64,000 nt of DNA from Petaurus breviceps papuanus (GCA_028583685.1 JAMXIF010001194.1:19863934-19927933); one strand, 5' to 3'. Positions 46,413 through 58,629 are shown, counted from the first letter of the stretch. Made by a program: numbers and translations. The notes: generated by a model not told the origin, from the letters alone.

Positions 46413-47446
46413 CTACAAGAAAAGCAAAAGTTCTCTTTATCACAAGTTTTAAAATATAACATGTAAAAGCTTGCACAACACATCTGAACAAGACTCTATA
46501 TGACTAATACTAATTCCCTTCCATGACCTTTTTCTAGAGTTCATTTTTAGTCATCAAAGCAAATATGACCTGTTCTCTAATCTTACTAGGATATGACTTT
46601 TAATTCTAACATTAAATATCAAGAAAGCAATATCTAATAGAATAAAAATTGAATATCACCATTTGAGAATCCTTCTTTACAAAACTAAACTAAGAAAAAT
46701 AGAATATGAATGTTTACTATGTGAATATTAACTAGAGCTCACAATGCTTACCTATCGCTGACTAGTCTTAACTGCTATGCTTCCTCCTAAAATGGTAATT
46801 CATATAATTTCTGAATGCAAAGTTGCATTTTGATGATTTAAGAGTTTTATGATGCTCAAATTTATATATCAAATATATATCAAATTTTTGATTCAATGAG
46901 TAGATGAAGCTGAGTGTCATGGTAATCTCTTCCAATCTTCCATCAGTCAGGGATAGGCATATAGAAGGAAGCAATGGGAGAAGGCGTATGTAAAGAAAAA
47001 GAAAATATAACAGAGGTACAGGTGTCCCTGTGTCTAGCCAGTCATCTTAGTATGTCAAGTCCTTGGATACAAAGTCTTTTGTCCTATGTGGTGACTGGAC
47101 TGATGTCATTATTTTGAAAAGATATTTAGTAATAGCACTAAATGATCCTCTAATTTCCAAAGCAGTTGTCTGTTAATCATCTTCCTCAGCCCACAGTATA
47201 ACTATTATTCAGTTCTCCAAGTCTCTTTCAGCACCTTAGAACACCATGAACGAAAGCAATGAAAATTTCCTTGAAAGCTATTATTGTGAAAAACTCAAAA
47301 TATTCTGAAAAGAAATATAAATAGCACCTGAGTTACCTCAGCCCCCTTAGTTTATATTGAAAATGTTTCTACATAGCCTCTGTCAGAGCCAGCCTATTGT
47401 CTAGACCCATCTTAATTCCATTGTTAATAAAATAAAGTGTCATTAC

Positions 47447-47577
47447 CTTATAAGAAAGATTCTTTTGTTGGGCAGTTTCTGATACTTTTTCTACGAGGTT
47501 TTGTAGCCTTTGCTGTGTTGCATGTGACACGTAACTTACTACATCAGGATGCAGTTCTGTTATTCCATGCTTTTTAC
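47447..47577 (-). CDS. TAF4: TAF4 exon, histone-fold region part 2 (residues 337-380)
   Basis: 131 bases; the first two bases complete a glycine codon and the exon ends in phase 0 at AAG|GTAATG. It encodes KKHGITELHPDVVSYVSHAT followed by QQRLQNLVEKVSETAQQKNL and SYK, the second part of the TAF12-interacting region. The only change I notice from remembered human TAF4 is conservative (VEKVSE for VEKISE, KNLSYK for KNFSYK). The upstream intron is only 346 bases. Confidence 0.96.
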
Positions 47578-47923
47578 CTAGGGTCAAAGTTTATACTGTG
47601 AGAGTTCCCATAATGGTTTAAACCCCTCACTCCATGACTTGTATTTTTTTCAGACTTTCCTCCTCGATCACTCAAGTTTTGTTGTACTAACTAAATAAGG
47701 AGAAAAGTATTCCAGACTCACATTAAGAAAAATAAAATAATGCAAACCTTCTAACTAGTGATAATGATCACTAATGAAACACACAAGCTAGGCTATGCAT
47801 CAAACATATGCAGATTCATATGAAGACCATTGCAACCACTCATACTTATTAAAAATATAAGCTGTTGGTCAGAGTACCTCTTTAGATGTAATACTAATTC
47901 AATTCTTTTGAATATTAACATAC

Positions 47924-48093
47924 CTATTTCTAATATCCTTCTTTGTAAAGGTGCTGAAAGGAGAAAGGTTTCATCTTTACAAGATCTTGTTAATGTGCCC
48001 ACTAATTCAGAATTTGTCGCCAATATCCTTGCACTCTCCTCTGATAAGTTCACTCCTGCCATTGATGCAACATCATTAATGTCATCATCATCC
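47924..48093 (-). CDS. TAF4: TAF4 exon, histone-fold region part 1 (residues 280-337)
   Basis: 170 bases, entering and leaving with split codons (Arg and Gly); acceptor TTTTCTTCAG, donor ATAG|GTATGT. The peptide opens with an acidic DDDDINDVASMAG, then VNLSEESARILATNSELVG and TLTRSCKDETFLL, ending RRILEI. This is the first part of the TAF4 histone-fold-like segment that forms the H2A/H2B-like heterodimer with TAF12 in the TFIID core. DVASMAG and TRSCKDETFLL are the residues that separate TAF4 from TAF4B as I remember them. Confidence 0.96.
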
Positions 48094-49083
48094 CTGAAGA
48101 AAAAAGAGAAAAGATCATTATACCTGCACCGGGGATTTATGGAGGGGAAAGCACACACATATTTTTTTCCAAGAGGTTTTTGTTTTTGCTGGGGGAATAC
48201 AGTAATGAAGTAGAAACAGAGTTCCTCTGAAAAATACAAACTATAATGAAACTTTAAAAAATAAAAAGGCAAACTTAAAAAAAAAGGCAAATATACTCAA
48301 AATATAATCTCTTCTCTTTGTTCCTTGAAAGGCCTTAAGTATTACTATATATATATGCCCTACATCCTAAAATTCAAAGGAAACAGTCTTTTCTTATTTT
48401 TTAAATGATAATCATATTTTTAAAGAAAGAATTAGGATATTATAAGGCAGGAACTGGGCCTGAGTCCTAGGAGGTTATATAAATTTACTATTCTTTTCTT
48501 TGAGGTTTTGGTTTTTTGTTTTGTTTTGTTTTTGAAAATCTTCTGAAAACTTGCATTTACCTTTGAATTGTCTACTTGTTATTAGGTCAAATTACAAAAA
48601 AAAAATGTTAAAAATACATACATATTCCTATAGCTTCATATAATTAAAAAAGAGGCTATCATCAACCTTTCACATATCAAGAATCCCACCTCCCTTCATC
48701 AGGATGCTTACTTAGCCTATCCTGACCATTTAAATATGGATCATCAAATTTAAAATCCTTTTAAAAAATGGATGCAGGGTAGAAAAGTCATACTCTCCAA
48801 AAAAAAAATAAATAAAAGCCATACTCGGGAGGACTTTAGAGCTTCTGAGGACACTATGTTCATCTGCCATTAGTGCCCAGAGTTCTGAAGAAGAGGGAAT
48901 GTTTTATTCTTTGTCTTTGGATCCCCAGGATTTAGCCACAAGAGATGCTTAATGAATATTTCCTAATTGATTAATCAATTGACCTGACAAGATCTATCAA
49001 AACCAAAGATTAAGATGAATAAGTGATGCTTTTAAAGTCTCTTTGCTTCTTTAAAAGCATGTGTGACGAAGTATAATCTGTAC

Positions 49084-49198
49084 CTGAAAGAACCACCTCC
49101 AGGTTCTTTAAGTTTATTTTTTTGTGCAGCAGCTGCTTGTGCCGAAACAGTAGAAAGAGCTTTGGTGCCTGGTAATACAGCAGGTTTGACCACAGGAA
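49084..49198 (-). CDS. TAF4: TAF4 exon, lead-in to the histone-fold region (residues 242-280)
   Basis: 115 bases, with a split valine codon at the start and a split arginine codon at the end; acceptor TTTCCGTAG, donor TTCAG|GTACAG. It encodes VPVVKPAVLPGTKALSTVSA then QAAAAQKNKLKEPGGGSF. The alanine run and the basic KNKLKEPGGG segment precede the conserved TAF4 C-terminal domain. The frame fits both neighbouring exons with no missing codon. Confidence 0.94.
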
Positions 49199-49433
49199 CT
49201 ACGGAAACAAAACAGACATACTGAAAACAACCTGAAATTTTTATCACATGTGTCACTTGTTACGAGTTTGTATATTTAAGTCAATGGTAACAAAAAAAGT
49301 TAAACTACTAAGATTTTTTTTAATACACCTCAAGATTACAGGCCTCAAATAAGTAAATGAAAGCTTTCCTCTCAAGCAATTATTTAGGAATATGCCTAGA
49401 ATGTACTAATTTTTTTCTCTTTAAAAATTGTAC

Positions 49434-49578
49434 TGGCGCAGTGGATAGAACACTGGCCCTAGAGTCAGGAGGACCTGAGTTTAAATCTGACCTCTGACAC
49501 TTGACGTTTACTAGCTGTGTTACCTTGGGAAAATCACTTAAGCCCAATTGCCTCACCTTCCCCCCTCAAAAAAAAAAT
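49434..49578 (+). mobile_element. WSINE-type SINE, 5' truncated
   Basis: Begins within the A-box (GGCGCAGTGGATAGAACACT) and runs to CCCCCCTCAAAAAAAAAA. Confidence 0.88.
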
Positions 49579-49861
49579 GTATATTATTTCCAAGCAGAGT
49601 AGTAATTTTACTGTGCCTCAGAAGATCAGAATAAAATTTAGAACTGTTCAAAAGAGATCAGTCTAATCAATTATACTATAAAAAGAAAATGGATGAAAAA
49701 TACACTTTGTTCAGAGTATAAAATGATGTTGGATAGACAGTTCATTTAGTCCATCAATATGTATTATCTGGATGGGCACATACAGGTACAGTAAACTGAA
49801 TATAAAAAGGAAGAGAAAATACAAGAAGGAAGAGAAAAGAGAGAAATTGCAGTCTGTTTCT

Positions 49862-50095
49862 TAATAGTAATATTGCCCCAGGAATGCTATATGACCGTGA
49901 ATAATGGAACACCACCATCTCAAAATAATCAAAATTGCTGATAGCCAAAGGGCAATAGAAAGTTGCATGCTACTGAATATTATCAATGAAGACTTGTGCT
50001 CAAGAAAACAAATTACCATAAGAGGAAGCAGGTTGGTCACAGAACAATATAGAAGTATAATTAAAGATAAATCATGTGTTTCATTGTTACCACTA
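49862..50095 (+). mobile_element. RTE-like LINE C-terminal fragment
   Basis: Plus-frame IADSQRAIESCMLLNIINED resembles the RTE motif around QRAMERxML. It is preceded by CCCCAGGAATGCTATATGAC (compare LPAMLYG). Degraded. Confidence 0.45.
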
Positions 50096-50101
50096 AAACA
50101 A

Positions 50102-50255
50102 ATTTTTTTTTTTGCTTTTGGAGGGGGTAATACAGGGCAACTGGGGCTAAGCGACTTGCCCAAGGTCACACAGCTATTAAGTGTTAAGTGTCTGAGATCA
50201 GGTCCTCCTGACTCCAGGGCCAGTGCTCTATTCACTTTGCCACCTACCCGCCCCT
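50102..50255 (-). mobile_element. WSINE-type SINE, antisense
   Basis: Poly-T, GGGGCTAAGCGACTTGCCCA, ending GCCACCTACCCGCCCC. Confidence 0.9.
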
Positions 50256-50680
50256 AAAAAAAAAAATTTAACTCAGAGAAAGATCTTCAGTGTGTTCCTT
50301 AGATCCTCTCCTGAGGTTTTAAAGAAAGGTATGGATAAAAACTATGTGATATGAAAAGTTGTAGAAGGGGTACTAGTAGAGCAAATGCTCACATCTATTA
50401 TCACAAATCAATTAAAAACTTGAAATACTAGGGGATTAATATTGACTAATTTGAGATATGTTTCAAAGAACACCTAATTTATATGGGCAATCGGAAGAAT
50501 TGCCTAACATCTTCCCAATTTCTATCTTAACAACATACGTAATAAAGAATTCAGAAAAGCTTATAAATTAAACAAGAATAACTTTAAGAGTCACACTGGC
50601 TGCTGATTCTAAAGTACACCTTTCTTGGCAGTGGAATGGAATGGACACTGATGTCTAATGTATCTTTAACAACGAATCAA

Positions 50681-50854
50681 GGGGCAGCTAGGTGGTACAA
50701 TCAAAAGCAGGTAGGTGATGAAGTGGATAGAGCACTGATGCTGGAGTCAGAAGGACCTGAGTTCAAATCTGGTCTCAGACACTTGACACTTAACTAGCTG
50801 TGTGATGCTGGGCAAATCACTCAACCCTGACTGCCACCAAAAAAAAAAAAAAAA
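50681..50854 (+). mobile_element. WSINE/MIR-type SINE with a partly duplicated head
   Basis: GGGGCAGCTAGGTGGTACAA is followed by a second head-like GGTAGGTGATGAAGTGGATA before the body GATGCTGGAGTCAGAAGGAC. Ends in poly-A 26 bases before a TAF4 donor (plus-strand order). Confidence 0.8.
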
Positions 50855-50880
50855 GACTAAACAAAAGTAGGTAGCCTTAC

Positions 50881-51028
50881 CTGTTTGAAGCTGATTTAGC
50901 TGAATTTGCTGAGGAGTAGTGAGCATGATACGATTGTGTGGTTGTCGCAATGCTACCATAGGAGTTTGTGTCAATGTTACCTGTGGAGGTCTTATCAATG
51001 CCCCTGGTTTCTGTGGTTGTTGGATAAC
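50881..51028 (-). CDS. TAF4: TAF4 exon, proline/glutamine-rich linker (residues 193-241 plus one base)
   Basis: 148 bases, entering in phase 0 and leaving after one base of a valine codon; acceptor TTCCACTAG, donor ACAG|GTAAGG. The peptide runs VIQQPQKPGALIRPPQVTLT, then QTPMVALRQPHNRIMLTTPQ, to QIQLNQLQT. It is a conserved low-complexity linker between the TAFH domain and the histone-fold region, with no catalytic or zinc motif. A SINE at 50681-50854 lies only 26 bases past the donor site inside the following intron. Confidence 0.93.
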
Positions 51029-51479
51029 CTAGTGGAAAAAGGCCAAAGAGTACTGAATATGTTCTCATAATGCCAATGCCATGCTTTCCAATCTATAGTG
51101 TCTTATTCAATTATATTATCAAAATATTTGATTCTTTAATTTCTAGAAAAATAATATTTGCATGTGAGCATATAAATACGCTATATTTAAATACATACAT
51201 ATATATGTACCTGAATTTTTATTATTATAAACATAATAAAAAGTCAGGTACAAGGAAGTATAATTATAAACTATTAATAATTTACACTTCTATTATCAAA
51301 GGTTATTTAAATAAATCCTTGGGGGAGGAGGGAAATGCATTAAGCTTCTGTGACAAACTCTTCTGACATACAAAATCTTCAAGGAATTAACACAAACATT
51401 TAAGAGCCAATACCTAATAAATAGGGGTCAAAAACATGAAAAACCAGTTAAAAAAAAACCCTAACAACTGCCATTTAAA

Positions 51480-52060
51480 AAAATATTCAAAGTGGTTAAT
51501 TATCAGAGAAATATACACTCATTCAAATGCAAATTAAAACAATTCTAACTTATGCTCTTACTCCCTTCACAGTGGCAAAGATAATAAAAGATGGAAAAAT
51601 TCAATACTGATGGGGCATGGGAAAAACAGGCATGCTAATTCATTAGCTGTTAAGAGCTGTGAATTGATCTAACCATTTGGAAAGCAATTTTGAAGTATAA
51701 GGAAAAAGTTATGAAGCTGTTCAAACCTATTTAAGATTCACCTGTTCAAAAATATTCATAGCAACTCTATTTGCAAGAGCAAAAAGGTAGAAACAAACTA
51801 TGCACCTAATGACTGGTGAATACCAAACAAACTAGTAGGAAAGTGCATAGAATATTATTTACCATTAGAAATTATGAGCATTAAAATTAGAAGGTTTGTA
51901 TAAAGTGATGCAGAATGAAGCAGAGCCAAAGAAATGCATACACACTGACCACAGCTGTATAAATGAAAATAACATTAAACAGCAACAAAACTGAGGTCAG
52001 ATATAAAGAATACTATTTGTATATTTGTCAGAATTAAAGAATACAGTCTTCCTTTACGTT
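51480..52060 (+). mobile_element. L1 3' end
   Basis: CATTCAAATGCAAATTAAAA, AGAGCTGTGAATTGATCTAA, TTCATAGCAACTCTATTTGC, TGCAGAATGAAGCAGAGCCA: ordered L1 terminal motifs. Confidence 0.7.
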
Positions 52061-52364
52061 GACAAATCGCAAATTACTGTGTGGTTGCATGTAACAATTT
52101 CCCTTTTTTCCTTCCTATTGTGCTAAATTGTTTTAGAGAAATATGCTTTGCATACTTGTTTAGGTTTTGTCTTTTGTATCAAAATGGAACTGATAATTAC
52201 AAATTAATCTGTCTTGATCATAGTGAAATTAATTACAAACATGTTACTTCAAAATTTTATAGCATATCTCCAAAACTATTCAGCCTGGCATTCAAGGCTC
52301 TTTATAATCTGGTCCAAATTCACCTACCCACCCCTATAAAACTGCTAAAAATAGCACTTTATAT

Positions 52365-52580
52365 CTTTACATTTATATAGCATTTTGTAAATGCTCAAAA
52401 GAACTCTATGAATTTGTGAAGTATCATCCCCACTTTACAGATAAAGAAATCTAGATAGCAAGGTTAGGTGGCTTGTCTGGAGTCCCACAGTTAATTAGTA
52501 TAAGTGCTAGAAATTGAATCTAAGTCTACTGACTTTGATTCTACTGCTCACTCTTTCCACTCGGTATACCATACTGCTTC
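52365..52580 (-). mobile_element. MIR-like SINE, antisense
   Basis: CCCCACTTTACAGATAAAGA and GAATCTAAGTCTACTGACTT in antisense SINE order. Confidence 0.6.
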
Positions 52581-52782
52581 TTACTGTATCACTCATAAGG
52601 AGTCTAACTGTGAGCCAAACTTGACACCTGGATGCTCCACAACCATCCCCTAAACTTTCCCACCTCCATCCCTTTCCATGCTGTTGTTTTCTTTGCCTTG
52701 AATGTCTTCTTCCTCACCTCTGCCTGCCCAAATCCTACCCATCCTTGGATACCCAATTCAAATGTCACTTCTAAGAAATTCC

Positions 52783-52868
52783 CTAAATGCCTACTATGTG
52801 CAAGGCACTATACTAGCCAATGGAGATACAAATATAAAGAAATAATCCTGGTTCACAAGAAGTTTACA
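52783..52868 (-). mobile_element. L2 3' tail, antisense
   Basis: ATGCCTACTATGTGCAAGGC, GGAGATACAAATATAAAGAA: nested in the sense L2. Confidence 0.7.
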
Positions 52869-53259
52869 TGTGGCCTTTCCTTCCTCTAAACTTCCACAGC
52901 CCTATGCTTGCAGCTTACTCCACTCTGTATTTTACTATGATTGTTTGTGTTCTTATGGTCCCTACTAAATTCTAAGCAATTTGAGGGCAGTGACTGTGTC
53001 CCATTCATTTCTATGTTCATCTCAGTGACCTGAATATAACAAAGTAAAGATTTATTAAGTTTTTATTTTTTAAAATCATTCCCAATTACCACTGTATTGT
53101 TAAGTGTCCCAAACAAATGATGCAAAAGAAGCTTAATTTGAGCAGTGGAGACAATGGCTTACTAAAATCTTATTTCCTACTTCAGTTTAGTTTGAATTTC
53201 ATCATACATTTTCTCTTCAATAAACTCCTAACATTTGATACCTTGCACTGATTCTTTTT

Positions 53260-53415
53260 TTTTCTTTTTTGCTTTTTGGAGGGCAATTGGGGTTAAGTGA
53301 CTTGCCCAAGGTCACAAGGCTAGTTTTTGTGTTACGTGTCTGAGGCTAGATTTGAACTCAGGTCCTCCTGACTCCAGGGCCAGTGCTCTACTCACTGCAC
53401 CACCTAGCTGCCCCA
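53260..53415 (-). mobile_element. WSINE-type SINE, antisense
   Basis: Poly-T, GGGGTTAAGTGACTTGCCCA, ending CACCTAGCTGCCCC. Perfect repeats CACTGATTCTTTTT at 53246-53259 and 53416-53429. Confidence 0.93.
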
Positions 53416-53572
53416 CACTGATTCTTTTTATAAAAGTTATGAAGAAGCAATACAAAGTAACAGGAAGGCCTGAGAAGTTTAAGAGGGGATGAGGAGCAGA
53501 GAGTACAGTAGAAAGAGAATACTTGAAAATTTCTGCAACCTTTAAAATCTATATAAATTTAAGTGTTTATGT

Positions 53573-53750
53573 GAGAGGTAGTACTACAGAGAGAACACTT
53601 GGAGTCAGAGAGTTGGATTTAAATTCCCACTCTGATACTTACTAGTTAGATGTCCTTAACTCTCTTAACCACCATGTGTCTCAGTTTCTACATTTGTAAA
53701 ATGTCCCTACCTTTACAGGATTGTTATGTGGAAAGCAGCACGCTGTACAC
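53573..53750 (+). mobile_element. MIR SINE
   Basis: CACTTGGAGTCAGAGAGTTG, TGTCTCAGTTTCTACATTTG, TACAGGATTGTTATGTGGAA. Confidence 0.65.
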
Positions 53751-54399
53751 CTTAAGTTGATATGCTATATTACTAATATAAATACAATGGTAAAATTGGT
53801 ACCAACCAGGCTTTATTTTCACACACACACACACAATATGTAGATATGGATATATATACATGTGTGCATAAATCTGTGCAATATATATATTCATGTATAA
53901 AGATATGTGTATTATACATGAATATATCTATGTAGATATAGGCACCTTCAAAATTTCTTGCATGTAACAAGGTTAATGACAGTTAACCAATACAACTATT
54001 ACTAGTGGTATTTTTCTTTGAAAGGATAGAAAACTCTTAGAAAATCTGACCAAAAATATATCTCAAAGGTAGTAGCAAACTGAAGACTCATTAAAGTATT
54101 TGTTATTCATTTAAACCAATAATATATACTAGTGATATGGATATGTCAATGGTTAAAGGGAAATTTGCTTATGCTTATTTCTTTTTACCAGGAAATAAAA
54201 CAGAAAATTATAGGGCTTTAATCTCTTACGTATATTTTAACTATTTAAAATAATAGATGATTTTCTTCCTAGCAGGACTTTTCTTTGAATATTCATAAAA
54301 AGGTTTCTGCTGAGCTAAACGCTTGATTTAAAAGACTGAAAGGCAATATTATACTCTGCCAACTGTGAATTAATAGAAAACGTCCTTCCCTTTCCATAC

Positions 54400-54642
54400 C
54401 AGAGGTGTAGGCTGTCCTTGTTTGCTAACGCTGACTGGTGTGGGCTGTGTCAGACTGATGACTGGCGGCTGAAGAGTGCTTGTGACAGTGGCAGCAGTCT
54501 TCCCTGCTGTGCGCTGAACTGAACTGCTCAGCACCACTGCTGTCAGAGCAGTTGTTGCCTGCGTCGTGGGCTGTTGTTGCTGACTTTGCTGGATAAAAGC
54601 TGCCGAATCTGGTGTTAACTGTCTCAAGGCAGGTAAACTCCT
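54400..54642 (-). CDS. TAF4: TAF4 exon, Gln/Thr-rich linker after TAFH (residues 112-192)
   Basis: 243 bases, 81 codons, phase 0. Acceptor is CTATTTCAG with exon start AGG AGT, and the donor is CTG|GTATGG. It begins RSLPALRQLTPDSAAFIQQS, the last TAFH helix, then runs through a short glutamine run (QQSQQQQP) and a Thr/Ala/Val/Ser-rich linker to KQGQPTPL. From memory the human linker carries several extra prolines after the glutamines that are absent here. That is a plausible length difference in a flexible region, but it has not been checked. Confidence 0.93.
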
Positions 54643-55582
54643 CTGAAATAGGCAAGAAAGTGGGATGAAGTTCACTCATATAACAGTTAAAAATTTTTTT
54701 TTTCAAATTTTCTTCATCAAATAATAAAGTTTTTTAAAGGCAGTTGGGGGGGGGGGGTGTAGGGATACACCCTCTGGATGTAAAATTTCAACCTCAGAGT
54801 TTCAGTTTCCCCCTAAACTGATGACTTCAAACAGGGTTAAAACTGTATTAAAATCATAGGATCAAGTCCTACATTATATAAAAACATTTGTCAAAGAGAA
54901 AAATTTGGTCACTGACTATTCTATGTGAAAACTATTTTTCCTAGCTAAAGCTGCTCTTGCTATGTAACCATGACTCCCACATTCACCAAGATTTTTACAT
55001 GGCTCCTAAAAGCACATTAAATATATAAAAATATTTTTTACATGTCTAATTTGTTGCTATTAACAAAAATATCCCAAACACAAAATCTAGCACCACTTGT
55101 ATTCCCCTAATTTCTCTCTAGAAACATATTGCTAACAAAGTCCTGTTTCTTCTTAATTCCTAATATAAGGGACTGCCTCCCAGAATAAGTTCTCTTTCCT
55201 TCTTCTAGTCAATCCCTAGACTTATGCCTAAATTGTCCACAAAGCAACTGTGAGTTATATTTACTTGGCAAATCCAGAAACCCAAGTTTCCTTATTTTCC
55301 TAAAGGTAGTCAAAACACGTACTGCTTTATGGTATTGTAATATCTGATAATTTTCAGGGAAGCTTTTCTTAAAGAGCATACATAATTTTGTCATGGAGGC
55401 TAGATTTTAAAAAGACTTTAAAAAATCTGGGCAGGTAACTCAATTTAAGCATACACACACAGCTTCTAAACTACTTTACTCTTTTTGTTCCTCAAAAAAA
55501 AAAAAACAATCATGCTCCTTCTCATTGTTCCAAGTGCATGAATACTGAGAAAGAATCAAAGGATTAAGGATGTATAAATTAC

Positions 55583-55672
55583 CTTCAGAAAAGGCACGAG
55601 GTAAGGTTGAGGTGAAGAATTAAGTTCTCGATATAACCTGCTGGTAAAATCTTCAGCTTCAATTTTCCCATC
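55583..55672 (-). CDS. TAF4: TAF4 exon, second half of the TAFH/NHR1 domain (residues 82-111)
   Basis: 90 bases, exactly 30 codons, phase 0, acceptor TTTTTTAG and donor AAG|GTAATT. It encodes DGKIEAEDFTSRLYRELNSS followed by PQPYLVPFLK, the end of the TAFH fold with its conserved PYLVPFLK motif. Together with the preceding exon it gives an intact domain of about 70 residues. Intron sequence on both sides shows no alternative in-frame extension. Confidence 0.95.
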
Positions 55673-56268
55673 CTAAAAAATAACATTCATAATCAAATTC
55701 ACCACCTGATTAGGATGGAAAGTTTACAAAACGTCTCCCTCTACCCCCCATAAATATGGGACATATTCTTCTACAACTGGGAATAATGGGCATAAATTTA
55801 AGAGTACAATGGTAATGGGATATATGTGTAAGGAACAAATGTGGTCAAAGTAACCAATACTCCCAGAAGTATAGGGTCTTTCATATTTTTCCTGAGTCAT
55901 CATAGGTATGTTCACAAATCAAGTAATCCTTGAGCTCCTTCTATATTCTCTTGAGCTTTTTGAAGGGCTATTAATATCTGCTGACCCACAGTTATAATTC
56001 CACATTTACATATGGCTCAAACTATTACAGTCTCCTACAAATACACTATGTTCCCCTATGCAACTAGATTATTAAATCTGACAGGGGCTGACTTTATATT
56101 GGCCAGTCATGCTAATTCAGAGTTTATGGATGGTTCAAGTTGACTATCATAGTCCTCTAGGGCTACCCACGATTCCCCTGGGGCCACTGTAACCAGACCA
56201 CTGCATTGGGAAGGAGTTGTCTCTGTATTTGAGCCCTTCCCTAATTATCTGCATAAGAGTTCCCTTGT

Positions 56269-56431
56269 TGGGGCTGCCAGGTGGCTCAGCGAGTAAGAGC
56301 ACTGGCTCCAGTGTTGGGATGACCTGGATTGAATCCTAGGCTCAGATACTCAGCACCACACCCAGAAATCACTGGCCGTGTAACCTTGAGCAAGTTACTT
56401 AATCCCAATTGCTTAAAAAAAGAAAAAAAAA
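56269..56431 (+). mobile_element. Divergent SINE subfamily, copy 3
   Basis: GGGGCTGCCAGGTGGCTCAG, GTGTTGGGATGACCTGGATT, CAGCACCACACCCAGAAATC, CTTGAGCAAGTTACTTAA. Perfect 14-base repeats AAGAGTTCCCTTGT at 56255-56268 and 56432-56445. Confidence 0.92.
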
Positions 56432-56445
56432 AAGAGTTCCCTTGT

Positions 56446-57693
56446 GACTGAGATACATTGGTTGAGTTTCTTGATGCCTTGGTAGGTGGCAATATCCAAT
56501 TTTGCCATCCTCAGAATCAGTCTTCTGAGGTATGATCTAGTTCTGACAGTTTCCTCACAACAAGCAAATGAGCCCATCTCTCTGCAGCTCAACTTTCAAA
56601 ATAACATCTTGTTTTCTCTTCAACCCACAGTCATCTCTCTTTTCTGCAGTCATACTTCTTGCTTCTCAAAGTTGCTTCCTGACTAAAATGCTAGTGGCTC
56701 TATGTCTCCATAGAGAATGTGTATCCAATTTATGTACAAATCAAAAGTGTCTTTGCCACCTGCTGAATGACCTCAAGTCTAAAACTGATTAACTCAACTA
56801 TCTCGTAAGGACATGGACAATCTTTTGCCCAGCCAAATCAGTTTCTCATTGTAATTCAACTAAGGAATTTTTTCACACTTCATAAAGGGGTAGCAGAGTG
56901 CTAACACCTTGTAAACACATTAAAATGTCTTCAAATCTGGTACCTGCATTTTATTTTTATCTTTATTTGATCTCTTCTTCCCCAGAAATGCACAAAATGT
57001 AAGCCAGAAACCTCTCAGCAGAATCAGACATGGTCTTTCAATGGCACCAGTCCCCTTGCCTAAGTGTAGTCTCAAGGGTGCTGGAGATAGCAAATGGCCA
57101 GGAATCCTAGCTCATTTCATGGCATCAGGTGTCATGGTAGCCTGGTTCCAGTAAAAATAAAGTTAACCTAATGAGAACCCACACTCCCCAGGGAAAGAGT
57201 TGTAATTCTGATAGGAGGAAGATGAGGAAGATAACCTAAGTACAGGTGGCACAGTTTAGAAATGGCCAAGAAGTGGCATGGAGGCATAATTCTGGACAGG
57301 ATAAGGTGAAAGTTCAGGTATCAGAGCCCAAGGTCCCAGAGGGAGAGTCTGAGTTCTGGTGGAATGGAATGAGGATAATGGTCAGAATGAAGTCAGATCA
57401 GTTTGGAAATGATCAAAGCTGGAGGTAAAATTGGGTTTGGGCTTCCTCCAGAAGATGTCCTCATAAGGTCCAAATTTGTCCCTCTAAATTTATCAATCTA
57501 AAATATGTTATAATTTTGACAAAAAAAATTGAATCTAGTCCATCATAACCTTATCCAAATAATACTTTTTATTTCCATCAGAATTGAGATGTATTTTCTT
57601 TTCACACCTGCCCTATTAATCACATTATAGCACATTTTTTTGGCATCAAAATGTATCCTAAGGCAAAATACTATTGTTCAAAAGTGTTCTTAC
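56446..57693. other. Unassigned TAF4 intron sequence
   Basis: No repeat or extra exon recognised. Two short plus-strand open frames here have no family resemblance. Confidence 0.4.
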
Positions 57694-57816
57694 CAGCAAG
57701 TTCTGTACTAATTCTTTGACATTTGCTGCTGTCTCTGTAGACTGTTTACCAGATGAAGCCAGTTTTATTAATGTAGATAGAAAATTCTTACATTTCTTCA
57801 CATTTTCCATAGTTTC
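57694..57816 (-). CDS. TAF4: TAF4 exon, first half of the TAFH/NHR1 domain (residues 41-81)
   Basis: 123 bases, phase 0 at both ends, acceptor TTAACACAG and donor CTG|GTAAGA. The peptide starts ETMENVKKCKNFLSTLIKLA and ends NVKELVQNLL. This is the N-terminal helical part of the TAFH (NHR1) domain, which TAF4 shares with the ETO/RUNX1T1 family and which binds hydrophobic motifs in transcription factors. It appears essentially identical to the mammalian sequence I remember. It continues in frame into the exon at 55583-55672. Confidence 0.95.
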
Positions 57817-58462
57817 CTGTGTTAAATATTAAAAACAAATAAGCAACCCAAAAAGTATTAAAAATGCAATTTTTCATTAATAGTTTCTAGTCCCACTGGA
57901 GTATGTACATTTCTTCTACTTTGTATTTCTTAATTAAAGTTATTTTCATAAAGATGGAAAAATCATACTTCTAGAATTCTGGCGTGAAATTCTTTAAAAG
58001 CAAAAGAAAATGGGTTCTTTTTTTGTATATTCAAAAATTAACTTTGCCTTGAGGTGAAAGGACAGCATATACTGATGTCCCCCATGTATATATAAGGGGA
58101 CTGAAACTAAACAGAGATTTTTATCACTGGAAAAACTGTAACATGAGCTTTAATTTGCTCCCTTTCTAAAAATAATAAGCAATTTGTGATTTCAGTGGTA
58201 TGGGTATTCCTGAAACTAATACTGATGACAATCCTTCAACCCTTTGGAACTCTAATTAATGAATTGTTGCACCAACACTACAGTGATCAGTCTATCCAAT
58301 TCAACTATGTTAGTCCTTGGACAACAGACACAAAGTCCATTAATGAACCTGTACAGAGTCCTTCAAAAGTATGTGCTCTGTTGGCATAACTTTCACAAAT
58401 CCAGAGTCAATTCCATGTCACCATACAAAATCAGGATAGGAATATAAGTAAAGGTTTGCTTC

Positions 58463-58558
58463 CTGCTTCACAAGACTTTTGTGAGGAAAAACAGAAAGCA
58501 CTTTGCAAGCCTCAAAGCAACATATAAGTGTAAACTATTGTTATTAATAGAATCATTT
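58463..58558 (+). mobile_element. MIR 3' fragment
   Basis: TTTTGTGAGGAAAAACAGAA, GCACTTTGCAAGCCTC, ending ATTGTTATTAAT. Confidence 0.55.
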
Positions 58559-58629
58559 TCTTATATATAATAGACCTTAATGTGCTTGACTAGCATATTA
58601 TCATTGTGTATCTATTCATCTATTTAAAG

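Larger units (their letters stand above)
52258..53060 (+). mobile_element. L2 3' end split by a MIR and an antisense L2 tail
   Basis: CAGCCTGGCATTCAAGGCTC (52282); MIR at 52365-52580; CTTTGCCTTGAATGTCTTCT (52690); antisense L2 tail at 52783-52868; then GAGGGCAGTGACTGTGTCCC and the tail to about 53060. Confidence 0.7.

Noticed and set aside
47793-48290. 165-residue open frame taken as one exon
   Set aside because: Only 47924-48093 is coding (TAF4 exon); the rest is intron that happens to stay open.
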